Shown here piece by piece: positions 55,701 through 64,000 of a stretch of DNA of 64,000 nucleotides. This stretch comes from Auricularia sp. M13 (taxonomy: Eukaryota > Basidiomycota > Agaricomycetes > Auriculariales > Auriculariaceae). The translations under genes and the position numbers were made by a program. The notes beneath the pieces were generated by a model. It was not told the origin of the DNA, searched no databases, and saw only the letters and a list, made by a program, of their open reading frames with translations. Numbering within the stretch: position 1 is the stretch's first letter; every line of letters starts with the position of its first letter. The stretch is taken from positions 806,001 through 870,000 of the forward strand of contig CM073197.1 in assembly GCA_037042915.1 (NCBI GenBank). Reading direction: 5' to 3'.

Positions 55701-57427
55701 CGCATCATAATTCGTCTAATGTACCTGGAATTCTATCGTTATGTCGAGGAATGCCTGTGATTATAAAGAAAAATATAGCAACAGAGTGTGGAGTAACAAA
55801 TGGAGGAGAAGGCACTGTACTTGATTGGATTTCGTCACCGCTGGCAGATGGCAAGGAGGCACTTGAAGTGCTATTTGTAAAGCTTACAAGTGCAAACATT
55901 AATGTGCAGATTGAGGGATTGCCTCCTAATGTCGTTCCAGTTTGCACAGATGAAGAGACAATCAGTTGTCAACTTTCAGATGATTCATCAATGTCTATCA
56001 GAAGACGGCAGGTACGAGTTCTTCCGAACTTTGCTATGACTGACTACGCTAGTCAAGGGAAGACTCGGATATTCAATGTGGTTGACCTGTTCAATCTATT
56101 TTCACATCAAGCATACTATACAGCGCTTTCACGAAGCTCATTCGCACTAAATACATTAATTCTGCAAGGATTTACAGCATCCAAAATTCGGGGTGGATTA
56201 TCTGCAGACCTGAAAGCAGAGTTTCGAGATCTTGAGATTTTAGATGACATGACACGCCTCCAATTTGAGGGTAAACTGCCAAGTGCAGTTACTGCATCTA
56301 TGCGCTACCCTCGCATTGCTCAATTTCTGAGCTCCCAGTCACTCCTTTACCGGCCACCACTATTGCACTCTGCACTGGACTGGACCTTGCAATATTCACA
56401 CGAACTACTCTTCAGAACTTTTGAACTTCCACCAGAGGAAGACCTAGATGATAATAATGACAATAATACTGGTGGCTCTAAGAACAAAACTAAAAATGGT
56501 AAAAGGAAGCGAACAGTGCATGAACATATTGAAGCCCGTCCAAAAAAGCGTGTTGCAACATCAGAAAAGTGGACTAGTTTGCACAGGAGTAATTTGTCAG
56601 ACCCTTCTGCAGCTGGCATAAAAATATTGGGGCTGAAATGGGATCCAAGAGACTGGAGTTGCGCTTATGACTCATTATTTACACTGTTATATCATATATG
56701 GGACACAGATAGAGTCAGCGCAACAAAGTATCTAAGTATTGTGACCCCGTTCGCTGCTCAACTATGTGATAAGTTTCAAAGTGTTTGTGGCGATGCAGCA
56801 AAATTAACAGTGGTCCGAGATCAAGTGCGACATGATTTGAACAGAAGTTACCCTCACCTTTTCCCCTTTGGGCAGAGAGGAACAAGCCTTGCAGACTTAG
56901 CACAGCAGACCCTAACTTCCCATTTGAGTACATGGGTAGTATATGCTGTTTGTCCATCATGCCAACGAATCTCAAACTGTGTAAGTGTTCCTGTTACCAT
57001 TGTTTACTTACCAGTTGGATTGAATGTAGAACAGTCACTGCATTACCAGCTGTTAGTTGCGAGTCGAATAGGCCCATGCTGTGTTCCACTATCTCCCATA
57101 AACCTTAGGATTGTGAGTGGTCCGTATTTATTTGCAGCATATGCGGACCCTGGGAACACAGCTTTTACACTCACCCAGGAAATTTGCACAATTGATGCAA
57201 CGTGGACGTTGACAGGTATTGTGTACTATGGATATTTTCACTATGTGATGCGCTACATTGATGCAGGTAGAAAGACCTGGTTCCATGATGGTATGAAAAA
57301 TAACGGGCATTGCGTTCGGGAAATATTGGATGCCCATGAATCCAGCACAACTGAGCTCTTAGTCAAGAAGGATGTAGATGGTAAGCAATTTGTGTTAAAC
57401 TTATTAGTTTACAAGCGTGCACAATAG
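49730..57427 (+). CDS. Helitron RepHel transposase with C-terminal USP-like domain
   Basis: This is one uninterrupted frame of about 2,565 residues counted from ATG 49730; a later start at 49976 is possible. In order: a basic N-terminus (VLRRRYRRRRAIKRY), Cys-rich motifs (CAVCGEI...CECICSECKRSL, near 51.2-51.4 kb), and the Helitron_like_N/Rep region with the HUH motif in TLHLHLLLWLK (about 52817). The two-tyrosine motif YATDYITKVG is at about 53341. The PIF1/RecD-like helicase has Walker A GMAGTGKSR (about 54826), Walker B FIDEVSMIS, FAGDFGQLAPV and late motifs MTDYASQGKTR and YYTALSRSS. After a Lys/Arg linker the last 260 residues carry WSCAYDSLFTLLYHIW (about 56650) and YYGYFHYVMRYID with WFHDGM (about 57240). 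These resemble the Cys and His boxes of ubiquitin-specific proteases. The last point is inferred from motifs. Confidence 0.9.
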   Translation: MIDYRRILRPPLIFWTALLSAALISFVTRSSLEAGPRFMSLDEHSCQPGCPRSLILRSAPEVSRHEASSGPHIGVVAHEREYMSQLFDDPRLVAYCNELYWHAPRSARSGSDRHEYAIMLYNRWLAIVLRRRYRRRRAIKRYLFAQLFSCRCSITVSWSLEWRQAVCSTLYPKLRTVCVSDYPASNKDRIKEEDCRRENSDPNISVPKAGLLTRGGGLEVSDATARGQPMHFTSLMQYTNSQYVAGRIQQSDWWQFMCYRDLSSTEVALEELALKVPLADVAPALRGASLRNICSAHHIPRPHDGKGRAEKLMRLALSHVCTDACEHVWAIFRPLNETRPLSPVSFASTYVASVALKEFEPFVHSLQPDATFSFIGHIRTLKVEMSELIDRQLVPCSVSPSVLAEQLPVRKRSELACRHGIIVSDSSQIVRALKDHICELTCENEITLLRCNHMIFSTAREFPPPPNTPETIRRLINAFCDRFISRNVEEDACAVCGEISLINSLSPIGQFQEQINRLLIRPEVTRVERKTAIAPQQQIMTPLIAPGCECICSECKRSLENNQVPKFAIANGLWLGEIPEVFKDLTYAEQLLIARSRRHKCVLRIVSSGMNRMNGNMICYPNPYPKLYHVLPPHRDEFDELLAIVFTGSARPLDEDKKRIPFVIRRNRVMAALNWLKVNNELYHDILISESNMESYPDGEFPNYIYYDETAETNTAQARAVNDEEVSVGPSDGSCPFTVTGMAFDVLTADNYKAVTAIAAQHMIKGNRSLAVPHGTEPDTLWHNSNLFPNMFPWLFPYGMGGICNNLIKGEMSEHAHKKHLLMYYDKRFQMDKEFALLAFNQEQIVKGSQAGSFLSSKHKFQRLADMIMSISPDVFGEMAEKLKVEPHWKPETEEEKKCFRIVTELDMVNAHVPGSITAKRYQRNELWSLLAYLGAPTWFITFAPADIRHPLCLYYAGSDIPFDQRKISLLSDPEKWKLLSNNPVASARFFHFVVKIFIEEVLRWKREGAGLFGETNAYYGTVEQQGRLTLHLHLLLWLKFAISPEEIRKRLLDPTCSFQKRMIDYLDSCHQGGLIDSSMSSAMLNAHEHRREPGYISPLDCLPEHIENKSGWYEHFARIVNDLLIRTNKHGTCDARCLTKRGTCKARFPRRLVAKTHVDETGYIHVRQDERRMNTVNPALSYMLRCNTDVTCLLSGTALKAVIAYATDYITKVGLKTPSMFVLIRTQLLRQAALLDDSSERSEKRRKIITGIVNSFTSKSEVGAPMAASYLLDLPDHYKSHEFKTVYWKGFVSEVLSAFPMKHVITESEDVEYPEAEYRVIIASAESSKSSADRVKLIPISPVQDYMHRPLQHRAFCMYDWIRMYTKTKRKAQTSGESNSYGEDPLSLDLGAGAIDTSRYPFIHEHPQHTSHRVFLDNARADVVPNFVGGSLPRKDVGDREYYCCTMLTFFKPWCTGKDLKELDQSWEDAFNEYKFSERQIQVMDNFNLRYECLDARDDYSKKHGKSASDVAADPDAEPDLNDISLLHTETTDDDWNLLHDEIIGRERARTMRQAEDISRVMQNKGWTSTISQCMASLSTAVLNLPSRSREFWSSQLQNARVTRSITQTIIHSSIEEPINIQSFETTNHHAQFTLVDQSYLDHFNRKSKAHVTFSNATVIVDQIISEFSLNREQERAYRLVTHHHLSGQETPIRLYLGGMAGTGKSRVIQALSSFFEKLGEGHCLLLLAPTGTAAANIGGFTYHSAFGLNPQYPGTRIMKPALRLALENVKYVFIDEVSMISCSEMTVISEMLSMVHNRRSEVFGGFNMIFAGDFGQLAPVRGNSLYSSRVGQQGTAAYHQKSALGKLAWLQVVHVVILRENMRQREMGDADERFRAALVNMRYKQCTDEDIEFLNRLVVNSHGKNAERLKSTDFRHVSVITGLNAHRDAINSLGCEKYAADTGQSLHHFYSIDTVGESDTDPRTRRKGGRKRWATEIPPALRQMLWGLTHHNSSNVPGILSLCRGMPVIIKKNIATECGVTNGGEGTVLDWISSPLADGKEALEVLFVKLTSANINVQIEGLPPNVVPVCTDEETISCQLSDDSSMSIRRRQVRVLPNFAMTDYASQGKTRIFNVVDLFNLFSHQAYYTALSRSSFALNTLILQGFTASKIRGGLSADLKAEFRDLEILDDMTRLQFEGKLPSAVTASMRYPRIAQFLSSQSLLYRPPLLHSALDWTLQYSHELLFRTFELPPEEDLDDNNDNNTGGSKNKTKNGKRKRTVHEHIEARPKKRVATSEKWTSLHRSNLSDPSAAGIKILGLKWDPRDWSCAYDSLFTLLYHIWDTDRVSATKYLSIVTPFAAQLCDKFQSVCGDAAKLTVVRDQVRHDLNRSYPHLFPFGQRGTSLADLAQQTLTSHLSTWVVYAVCPSCQRISNCVSVPVTIVYLPVGLNVEQSLHYQLLVASRIGPCCVPLSPINLRIVSGPYLFAAYADPGNTAFTLTQEICTIDATWTLTGIVYYGYFHYVMRYIDAGRKTWFHDGMKNNGHCVREILDAHESSTTELLVKKDVDGKQFVLNLLVYKRAQ

Positions 57428-57486
57428 GTTGGGGTAAATGGTGTTGTTACAGGTCACAGATGCCCATGGGCGGGGGGCAATTTTGT

Positions 57487-60400
57487 CACAGGGAGAGAGT
57501 CTCACTGTGAAGAGGCGAGTCTGTCTACACACAGACGTGGCTCCAAAACCCCAACAAACGACGCCGCCTGCTGCGGCAACATCGGCGAGCTCTTTGCGCT
57601 CCCTGGTGCGAAGAGGCGAGCACAATTTGTCTGAGAGGGAGAGAGCCTCACTGCGAAGAGGCAACACACACTCGTGGCTCCAAAACCCCAACAAACGACG
57701 CCGCCTGCTGCGGCAACATCGGCGAGCTCTTTGCGCTCGCTGGTGTGAAGGGGCGAGCACAATTTGTTTGAGAGGGAGAGAGCCTCACTGCAAAGAGGCG
57801 ACACACGCACGTGGCTCCAAAACCCCAACAAACGACGCCGCCTGCTGCGGCAACATCGGCGAGCTCTTTGCGCTCCCTGGTGCGAAGAGGCGAGCACAAT
57901 TTGTCTGAGAGGGAGAGAGCCTCACTGCGAAGAGGCAACACACACTCGTGGCTCCAAAACCCCAACAAACGACGCCGCCTGCTGCGGCAACATCGGCGAG
58001 CTCTTTGCGCTCCCTGGTGCGAAGAGGCGAGCACAATCTGTCTGAGAGGGAGAGAGCCTCACTGCGAAGAGGCAACACACACTCGTGGCTCCAAAACCCC
58101 AACAAACGACGCCGCCTGCTGCGGCAACATCAGCGAGCTCTTTGCGCTCCCTGGTGCGAAGAGGCGAGCACAATTTGTCTGAGAGGGAGAGAGCCTCACT
58201 GCGAAGAGGCAACACACACTCGTGGCTCCGAAACCCCAACAAACGACGCCGCCTGCTGCGGCAACATCGGCGAGCTGTTTGCGCTCGCTGGTGCGAAGGG
58301 GCGAGCGCAATTTGTTTGAGAGGGAGAGAGCCTCACTGCAAAGAGGCGACACACGCACGTGGCTCCAAAACCCCAACAAACGACGCCGCCTGCTGCGGCA
58401 ACATCAGCGAGCTCTTTGCGCTCGCTGGTGCGAAGGGGCGAGCGCAATCTGTCTGAGAGGGAGAGAGCCTCACTGCGAAGAGGCAACACACACTCGTGGC
58501 TCCAAAACCCCAACAAACGACGCCGCCTGCTGCGGCAACATCAGCGAGCTCTTTGCGCTCGCTGGTGCGAAGAGGCGAGCATAATTTGTTTGAGAGGGAG
58601 AGAGCCTCACTGCGAAGAGGCGACACACACTCGTGGCTCCAAAACCCCAACAGACGACGCCGCCTGCTGCGGCAACATCAGCGAGCTCTTTGCGCTCGCT
58701 GGTGCGAAGGGGCGAGCGCAATCTGTCTGAGAGGGAGAGAGCCTCACTGCGAAGAGGCAACACACACTCGTGGCTCCAAAACCCCAACAAACGACGCCGC
58801 CTGCTGCGGCAACATCGGCGAGCTCTTTGCGCTCCCTGGTGTGAAGGGGCGAGCACAATTTGTTTGAGAGGGAGAGAGCCTCACTGCAAAGAGGCGACAC
58901 ACGCACGTGGCTCCAAAACCCCAACAAACGACGCCGCCTGCTGCGGCAACATCGGCGAGCTCTTTGCGCTCCCTGGTGCGAAGAGGCGAGCACAATTTGT
59001 CTGAGAGGGAGAGAGCCTCACTGCGAAGAGGCAACACACACTCGTGGCTCCAAAACCCCAACAAACGACGCCGCCTGCTGCGGCAACATCGGCGAGCTCT
59101 TTGCGCTCCCTGGTGCGAAGAGGCGAGCACAATCTGTCTGAGAGGGAGAGAGCCTCACTGCGAAGAGGCAACACACACTCGTGGCTCCAAAACCCCAACA
59201 AACGACGCCGCCTGCTGCGGCAACATCGGCGAGCTCTTTGCGCTCCCTGGTGCGAAGAGGCGAGCACAATTTGTTTGAGAGGGAGAGAGCCTCACTGCAA
59301 AGAGGCGACACACGCACGTGGCTCCAAAACCCCAACAAACGACGCCGCCTGCTGCGGCAACATCGGCGAGCTCTTTGCGCTCCCTGGTGCGAAGAGGCGA
59401 GCACAATCTGTCTGAGAGGGAGAGAGCCTCACTGCGAAGAGGCAACACACACTCGTGGCTCCAAAACCCCAACAAACGACGCCGCCTGCTGCGGCAACAT
59501 CAGCGAGCTCTTTGCGCTCCCTGGTGCGAAGAGGCGAGCACAATTTGTCTGAGAGGGAGAGAGCCTCACTGCGAAGAGGCAACACACACTCGTGGCTCCG
59601 AAACCCCAACAAACGACGCCGCCTGCTGCGGCAACATCGGCGAGCTCTTTGCGCTCGCTGGTGCGAAGGGGCGAGCACAATTTGTTTGAGAGGGAGAGAG
59701 CCTCACTGCGAAGAGGCGACACACACTCGTGGCTCCAAAACCCCAACAAACGACGCCGCCTGCTGCGGCAACATCAGCGAGCTCTTTGCGCTCGCTGGTG
59801 CGAAGGGGCGAGCGCAATCTGTCTGAGAGGAGAGAGCCTCACTGCGAAGAGGCAACACACACTCGTGGCTCCAAAACCCCAACAAACGACGCCGCCTGCT
59901 GCGGCAACATCAGCGAGCTCTTTGCGCTCCCTGGTGCGAAGGGGCGAGCGCAATTTGTTTGAGAGGGAGAGAGCCTCACTGCGAAGAGGCAACACACACT
60001 CGTGGCTCCAAAACCCCAACAAACGACGCCGCCTGCTGCGGCAACATCGGCGAGCTCTTTGCGCTCCCTGGTGCGAAGAGGCGAGCACAATTTGTTTGAG
60101 AGGGAGAGAGCCTCACTGCAAAGAGGCGACACACACTCGTGGCTCCAAAACCCCAACAAACGACGCCGCCTGCTGCGGCAACATCAGCGAGCTCTTTGCG
60201 CTCGCTGGTGCGAAGGGGCGAGCGCAATCTGTCTGAGAGGGAGAGAGCCTCACTGCAAAGAGGCAACACACACTCGTGGCTCCAAAACCCCAACAAACGA
60301 CGCCGCCTGCTGCGGCAACATCAGCGAGCTCTTTGCGCTCGCTGGTGCGAAGGGGCGAGCGCAATCTGTCTGAGAGGGAGAGAGCCTCACTGCGAAGAGG

Positions 60401-61826
60401 CAACACACACTCGTGGCTCCAAAACCCCAACAAACGACGCCGCCTGCTGCGGCAACATCAGCGAGCTCTTTGCGCTCGCTGGTGCGAAGAGGCGAGCATA
60501 ATTTGTTTGAGAGGGAGAGAGCCTCACTGCGAAGAGGCGACACACACTCGTGGCTCCAAAACCCCAACAAACGACGCCGCCTGCTGCGGCAACATCAGCG
60601 AGCTCTTTGCGCTCGCTGGTGCGAAGGGGCGAGCGCAATCTGTCTGAGAGGGAGAGAGCCTCACTGCGAAGAGGCAACACACACTCGTGGCTCCAAAACC
60701 CCAACAAACGACGCCGCCTGCTGCGGCAACATCGGCGAGCTCTTTGCGCTCCCTGGTGCGAAGAGGCGAGCACAATTTGTTTGAGAGGGAGAGAGCCTCA
60801 CTGCAAAGAGGCGACACACACTCGTGGCTCCAAAACCCCAACAAACGACGCCGCCTGCTGCGGCAACATCAGCGAGCTCTTTGCGCTCCCTGGTGCGAAG
60901 AGGCGAGCACAATTTGTCTGAGAGGGAGAGAGCCTCACTGCGAAGAGGCAACACACACTCGTGGCTCCGAAACCCCAACAAACGACGCCGCCTGCTGCGG
61001 CAACATCGGCGAGCTCTTTGCGCTCGCTGGTGCGAAGGGGCGAGCACAATTTGTTTGAGAGGGAGAGAGCCTCACTGCGAAGAGGCGACACACACTCGTG
61101 GCTCCAAAACCCCAACAAACGACGCCGCCTGCTGCGGCAACATCAGCGAGCTCTTTGCGCTCGCTGGTGCGAAGGGGCGAGCGCAATCTGTCTGAGAGGG
61201 AGAGAGCCTCACTGCGAAGAGGCAACACACACTCGTGGCTCCAAAACCCCAACAAACGACGCCGCCTGCTGCGGCAACATCAGCGAGCTCTTTGCGCTCC
61301 CTGGTGCGAAGGGGCGAGCGCAATTTGTTTGAGAGGGAGAGAGCCTCACTGCGAAGAGGCAACACACACTCGTGGCTCCAAAACCCCAACAAACGACGCC
61401 GCCTGCTGCGGCAACATCGGCGAGCTCTTTGCGCTCCCTGGTGCGAAGAGGCGAGCACAATTTGTTTGAGAGGGAGAGAGCCTCACTGCAAAGAGGCGAC
61501 ACACACTCGTGGCTCCAAAACCCCAACAAACGACGCCGCCTGCTGCGGCAACATCAGCGAGCTCTTTGCGCTCGCTGGTGCGAAGGGGCGAGCGCAATCT
61601 GTCTGAGAGGGAGAGAGCCTCACTGCAAAGAGGCAACACACACTCGTGGCTCCAAAACCCCAACAAACGACGCCGCCTGCTGCGGCAACATCAGCGAGCT
61701 CTTTGCGCTCGCTGGTGCGAAGGGGCGAGCGCAATTGGTGTGAGAGGTTGGTGTGAGAGGGAGAGAGCCTCACTGCGAAGAGGCGAGTCAGTCAACACAC
61801 ACTCGTGGCTCCAAAACCCCAACAAG
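57487..61826 (+). repeat. 137-bp satellite array, about 31-32 copies
   Basis: The unit (for example from GAGGGAGAGAGCCTCACTGC) repeats with an exact 137-bp period and few substitutions; one unit near 59829 is 1 bp short. Each unit contains GCCGCctgctGCGGC, a 5-bp GC stem with a 5-nt loop. Because 137 is not a multiple of three, all frames cycle through each unit, and the overlapping open frames on both strands are by-products. Variable sites include CAACATCGGCG/CAGCG, CTCCCTGG/CTCGCTGG and AATTTGTTTG/AATCTGTCTG. First and last units keep a 9-nt block that the inner units lack. The array starts 60 bp after the transposase stop. Confidence 0.92.
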
Positions 61827-62022
61827 CGGATGAAGTCGCAGGCGCATCTGTTGCCACTCACTGTCCTTGTATCTTTCTCTTTGTGCTGGTTTGATCCCGT
61901 CAACCGACGCGTGTTTGTTGCAGCTTGATGCACTGTTCAAAGATATGTTATGACTTCGTGTTGACCAAATGCAGGCCCTGAGGTGACCCAAAGAAGTGGA
62001 AGCCAGTGTCTGACTGTCCAGC

Positions 62023-62050
62023 GATATGCGCGGCGAATTCACCGCATATC
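62023..62050 (+). other. Perfect inverted repeat/hairpin, candidate Helitron 3' element
   Basis: GATATGCG, a 12-nt loop, then CGCATATC. Helitron 3' ends usually carry a hairpin shortly before CTRR; here no CTRR follows within 15 nt (CTGG comes about 30 nt later), so the assignment is tentative. Confidence 0.35.
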
Positions 62051-62578
62051 AGTGAATAGCACCATCTTGCTGCACTGGCTCGCATGATTAGCCTGTGCCA
62101 ATAAAGACATTAGTTTCAATTAGCCTGTGACGTGGATGAAAATTTCTCATCTGTAATTGCACATGTGGTGTGTTGTATAGCTTATCTCCGGTGCAGCAGG
62201 CCTCATGGTGAGGTGCTTAGAGTGCAAGAGACATTGAGACGTGTACCAGGTGGCCTCTGTTTATGACTGAGGTGGTGTCCATCAAGGCGACAACGGAGTA
62301 TATGTGGCAGTGGTGCCCCATTGCAGGCGCCACCAGTCTCTCGGCAGTAGTCGGGTCCACAAAATGATGACGCTTGTTTCTCGGCTAATGTGAATGGCAT
62401 AGGTACGTGGCCATGTTCCTGTTTCAGAGATAGACGTGTGGCATTCAGTTCGGAAATGGTCGGAGCGGCCAGGCACAGGTACTGCATTTAGAACATCCGC
62501 TCGACTCGAGGTTGGAGGGCTACAAGCTCGAGCGAAGCGTACAGAGTAATGCGTAAAGAGACAGCACGGTTGACATGA

Positions 62579-63125
62579 TCAGATCCACTCCACTCCCGCA
62601 AGAAGCAGGTCCTCCTCGGGTGCCATCCCGAACTCCCGCCACGCGTACATGACCCTCAGCTTCTCCATGGGACGGCGGAAGAAGCGTGCAGTCTCATCCT
62701 CCTCCATGCGCCTGATAATAGACTGGTCGATGTCAGTGGCAGGCATCAAGGTATGGGTGACTCACGAAAACGATAGTGACCTCCAGAGCCCAGCTTTTCA
62801 CGGTACTTCGCTCATTGCACAGCGAGCGCAATGCACCGAGGCAATGGACGAGCAAGTCGCCGGCTTTTGTCGAGGGGCCTACGCCCGACCACAGGGGTAT
62901 ATGGCGAAGAAGGTCCGCAAGCTCTAAGGCGAATTTTCGCTGAATATGTGCCCGACGCTGCGATGTGTCCCACTGCATTAGCGCACGAGCTGATAGAACA
63001 GACGGATTACTCACAGATTTGTCGCCTTCATACTGCATGTATTGACAGCGACGGTGTTGTTTGCTGTCCGGAGCCTTCCAGGGCGCGATGTCGTGGCAAA
63101 CGCAGATGATCTCAGGCTGGTGCAT
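62579..63125 (-). CDS. Unrecognised 153-residue protein, three exons, TATA promoter
   Basis: Exons 63125-63015, 62972-62766 and 62722-62579 total exactly 154 codons. The start MHQPEIICVCHDIAPWKAPD is followed, after a 42-nt intron, by WDTSQRRAHIQRKFALELAD, LLRHIPLWSGVGPSTKAGDL and LLVHCLGALRSLCNERSTVK. Exon 3 continues SIIRRMEEDETARFFRRPME, KLRVMYAWREFGMAPEEDLL and ends LAGVEWI. Clean phases and a TATA box 73-80 bp upstream support a real gene. The protein is helical and soluble, with Cys/His residues at the front. No family recognised. It lies about 0.5 kb from the likely end of the Helitron. Confidence 0.55.
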
Positions 63126-63197
63126 GCGTAGAAACAAGGTGGAAGACAAATGTGGGGGGAACGGAAAGTCGCATTGTGGGGCGCGTAATGGTCTGGG

Positions 63198-63205
63198 TTT
63201 TTATA
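63198..63205 (-). promoter_or_regulatory. TATA box of the 153-residue gene
   Basis: Reads TATAAAAA on the minus strand, 73-80 bp before the ATG at 63125. Confidence 0.5.
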
Positions 63206-63503
63206 GACTCAGCGGCGAGATCCGTTTCTGTGATTAAGGATTAGATCCCGCGCATTCATCTGCCCACCCACCGGCTTGGCGCAGACGTGTGACTCTGGGG
63301 CGGTGCAATTGTTATTTGTGCGGACTTCGCGTTTGTAGTATGGGTAGTATCATGTATAAGGCATAAAAACAACACGTATAGCAACATCCACTCTGTACCA
63401 ATGCATATATTGCTTGCGTAGAAGCTGCCGTGGACTAATTTGCCTGTAAGCAGCGGGATCAAACAAAGATTGGCAACGCAGTACTTGCCTTCGATGCAGC
63501 ACC

Positions 63504-63949
63504 TCACGCAAAGTCGGGCTCCTCGTTGTTGTCTCTGGACAACGTATCCTGCCAGTTCCGCCAGCATTGATAGCATCGAGAATTCTGCAAGATTGGTCGT
63601 AGAGCAAGTGCGTCGCCCATTATCTGTATACATGTCGTGGCGCAGTCATGATCGTCTGATCGATGTGCATAGCTGAAACGACAGCCTTGATTCCCACAAT
63701 CGGCTCTGATAGTGTTGCAACCATGTCTGTGCTTGCAGACAAAGAGGACCCACTCGAAGAGGTTTCGGCACATTGTGGCAAGGGAGGAAGGAATTTGGAA
63801 CTGAGTTAGGAAACCTAAGCTCTTTCCTGGATGCTCGCATCTTCGACCTGTCAGCATTTCGATGGTGTTGTCATTCCGGGGAAGTATGGTCATATTCTGT
63901 GTTTCTCACCATGGGTATCTGATGTGATCTCGTCGCAATTCTCACGCAT
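63504..63949 (-). CDS. Unrecognised Cys-rich 127-residue protein
   Basis: Exons 63949-63910 (MRENCDEITSDTHG) and 63847-63504 join in phase to give GRRCEHPGKSLGFLTQFQIP, then LFEWVLFVCKHRHGCNTIRA, DCGNQGCRFSYAHRSDDHDC and a C-terminal LQNSRCYQCWRNWQDTLSRD. At least ten cysteines and several histidines suggest metal binding, but no standard finger spacing is seen. There is no signal peptide. The end could change if a further intron exists. It lies upstream of, and in the same direction as, the previous gene; the 380 bp between them hold no other gene. Confidence 0.4.
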
Positions 63950-64000
63950 TATACAATTGGGTCCAGACCGTTCACCGGAGATTGATTACAGACTCAGACG

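Larger units (their letters stand above)
49600..62060 (+). mobile_element. Helitron rolling-circle transposon (ends uncertain)
   Basis: The core is a full-length RepHel frame (49730-57427). AT-rich DNA starts near 49950 and contrasts with the GC-rich host. Neither terminus is proven: no clear 5'-TC or 3'-CTRR was fixed. Candidate limits are the TATA-bearing region near 49640 on the left and a perfect 8-bp-stem hairpin at 62023-62050 on the right. If the right limit holds, the 137-bp satellite is internal to the element. Helitrons move by a rolling-circle or peel-and-paste process and insert between A and T without target duplication (family knowledge). The intact frame suggests recent activity. 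Confidence 0.6.

Noticed and set aside
57438-61928. Dozens of overlapping 100-214-residue open frames on both strands in the satellite array
   Set aside because: They repeat with the 137-bp unit, occur in all frames because 137 is not divisible by three, and have no start or promoter signals. They are a by-product of a stop-poor repeat unit.
62203-62487. 94-residue minus frame beyond the satellite
   Set aside because: No homology signal, no promoter and no neighbouring exon; kept as non-coding.

Overview
This window looks like nuclear DNA of an agaricomycete (mushroom-forming basidiomycete) fungus. The genes are GC-rich, lie on both strands and are cut by introns of about 40-70 bases with GT...AG ends. 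The recognisable proteins are fungal housekeeping types: Nup192, CSN7, NAA38, an RNase P p30 subunit, an RBM18-like protein, an Abf2/TFAM-like HMG protein and cullin-4. F-box/LRR paralogues and unrecognised genes fill the rest. No tRNA, rRNA or CRISPR array was seen.

Layout. 1-24 kb is a compact housekeeping block: the 3' part of Nup192 (+), a scrambled gene-fragment junction (4.3-5.2 kb), CSN7, a metallo-beta-lactamase-fold hydrolase, NAA38 and a two-dinucleotide-domain flavoprotein (all -), a 46-residue Cys-rich peptide (+), RPP1 (-), a divergent RBM18-like/zinc-finger pair sharing 73 bp, a mitochondrial HMG-box protein (+), an ACC-synthase-like PLP enzyme (-) and CUL4 (-). A secreted eight-cysteine protein follows at 24.2-24.7 kb.

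26-46 kb is accessory: an F-box-like protein with a nucleotidyltransferase signature, two tandem paralogues sharing an N-terminal domain, an F-box and leucine-rich repeats, several multi-exon genes I do not recognise, a long poorly coding stretch (40-44.6 kb) and a zinc-finger-like protein. 46.9-49.6 kb holds decayed repeats of about 140-150 bp that look like copies of one exon plus one intron, around an LRR-like pseudogene.

49.7-57.4 kb is one uninterrupted Helitron rolling-circle transposase reading frame: Cys-rich N-terminal region, HUH Rep nuclease, PIF1/RecD-like helicase, and a C-terminal segment resembling a ubiquitin-specific protease. It is visibly more AT-rich than the host genes. 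Directly behind it lies a 4.3-kb satellite of about 31-32 units of 137 bp, with a 10-unit higher-order duplication. Two small unrecognised genes close the window on the minus strand.

Functional links: CUL4 (cullin-RING ligase scaffold), CSN7 (part of the complex that removes NEDD8 from cullins), F-box-like proteins and a transposase with a deubiquitinase-like tail all touch the ubiquitin system. The clustering is probably chance, but the transposase fusion is the most interesting item. Exon boundaries were worked out by eye and should be read as models.
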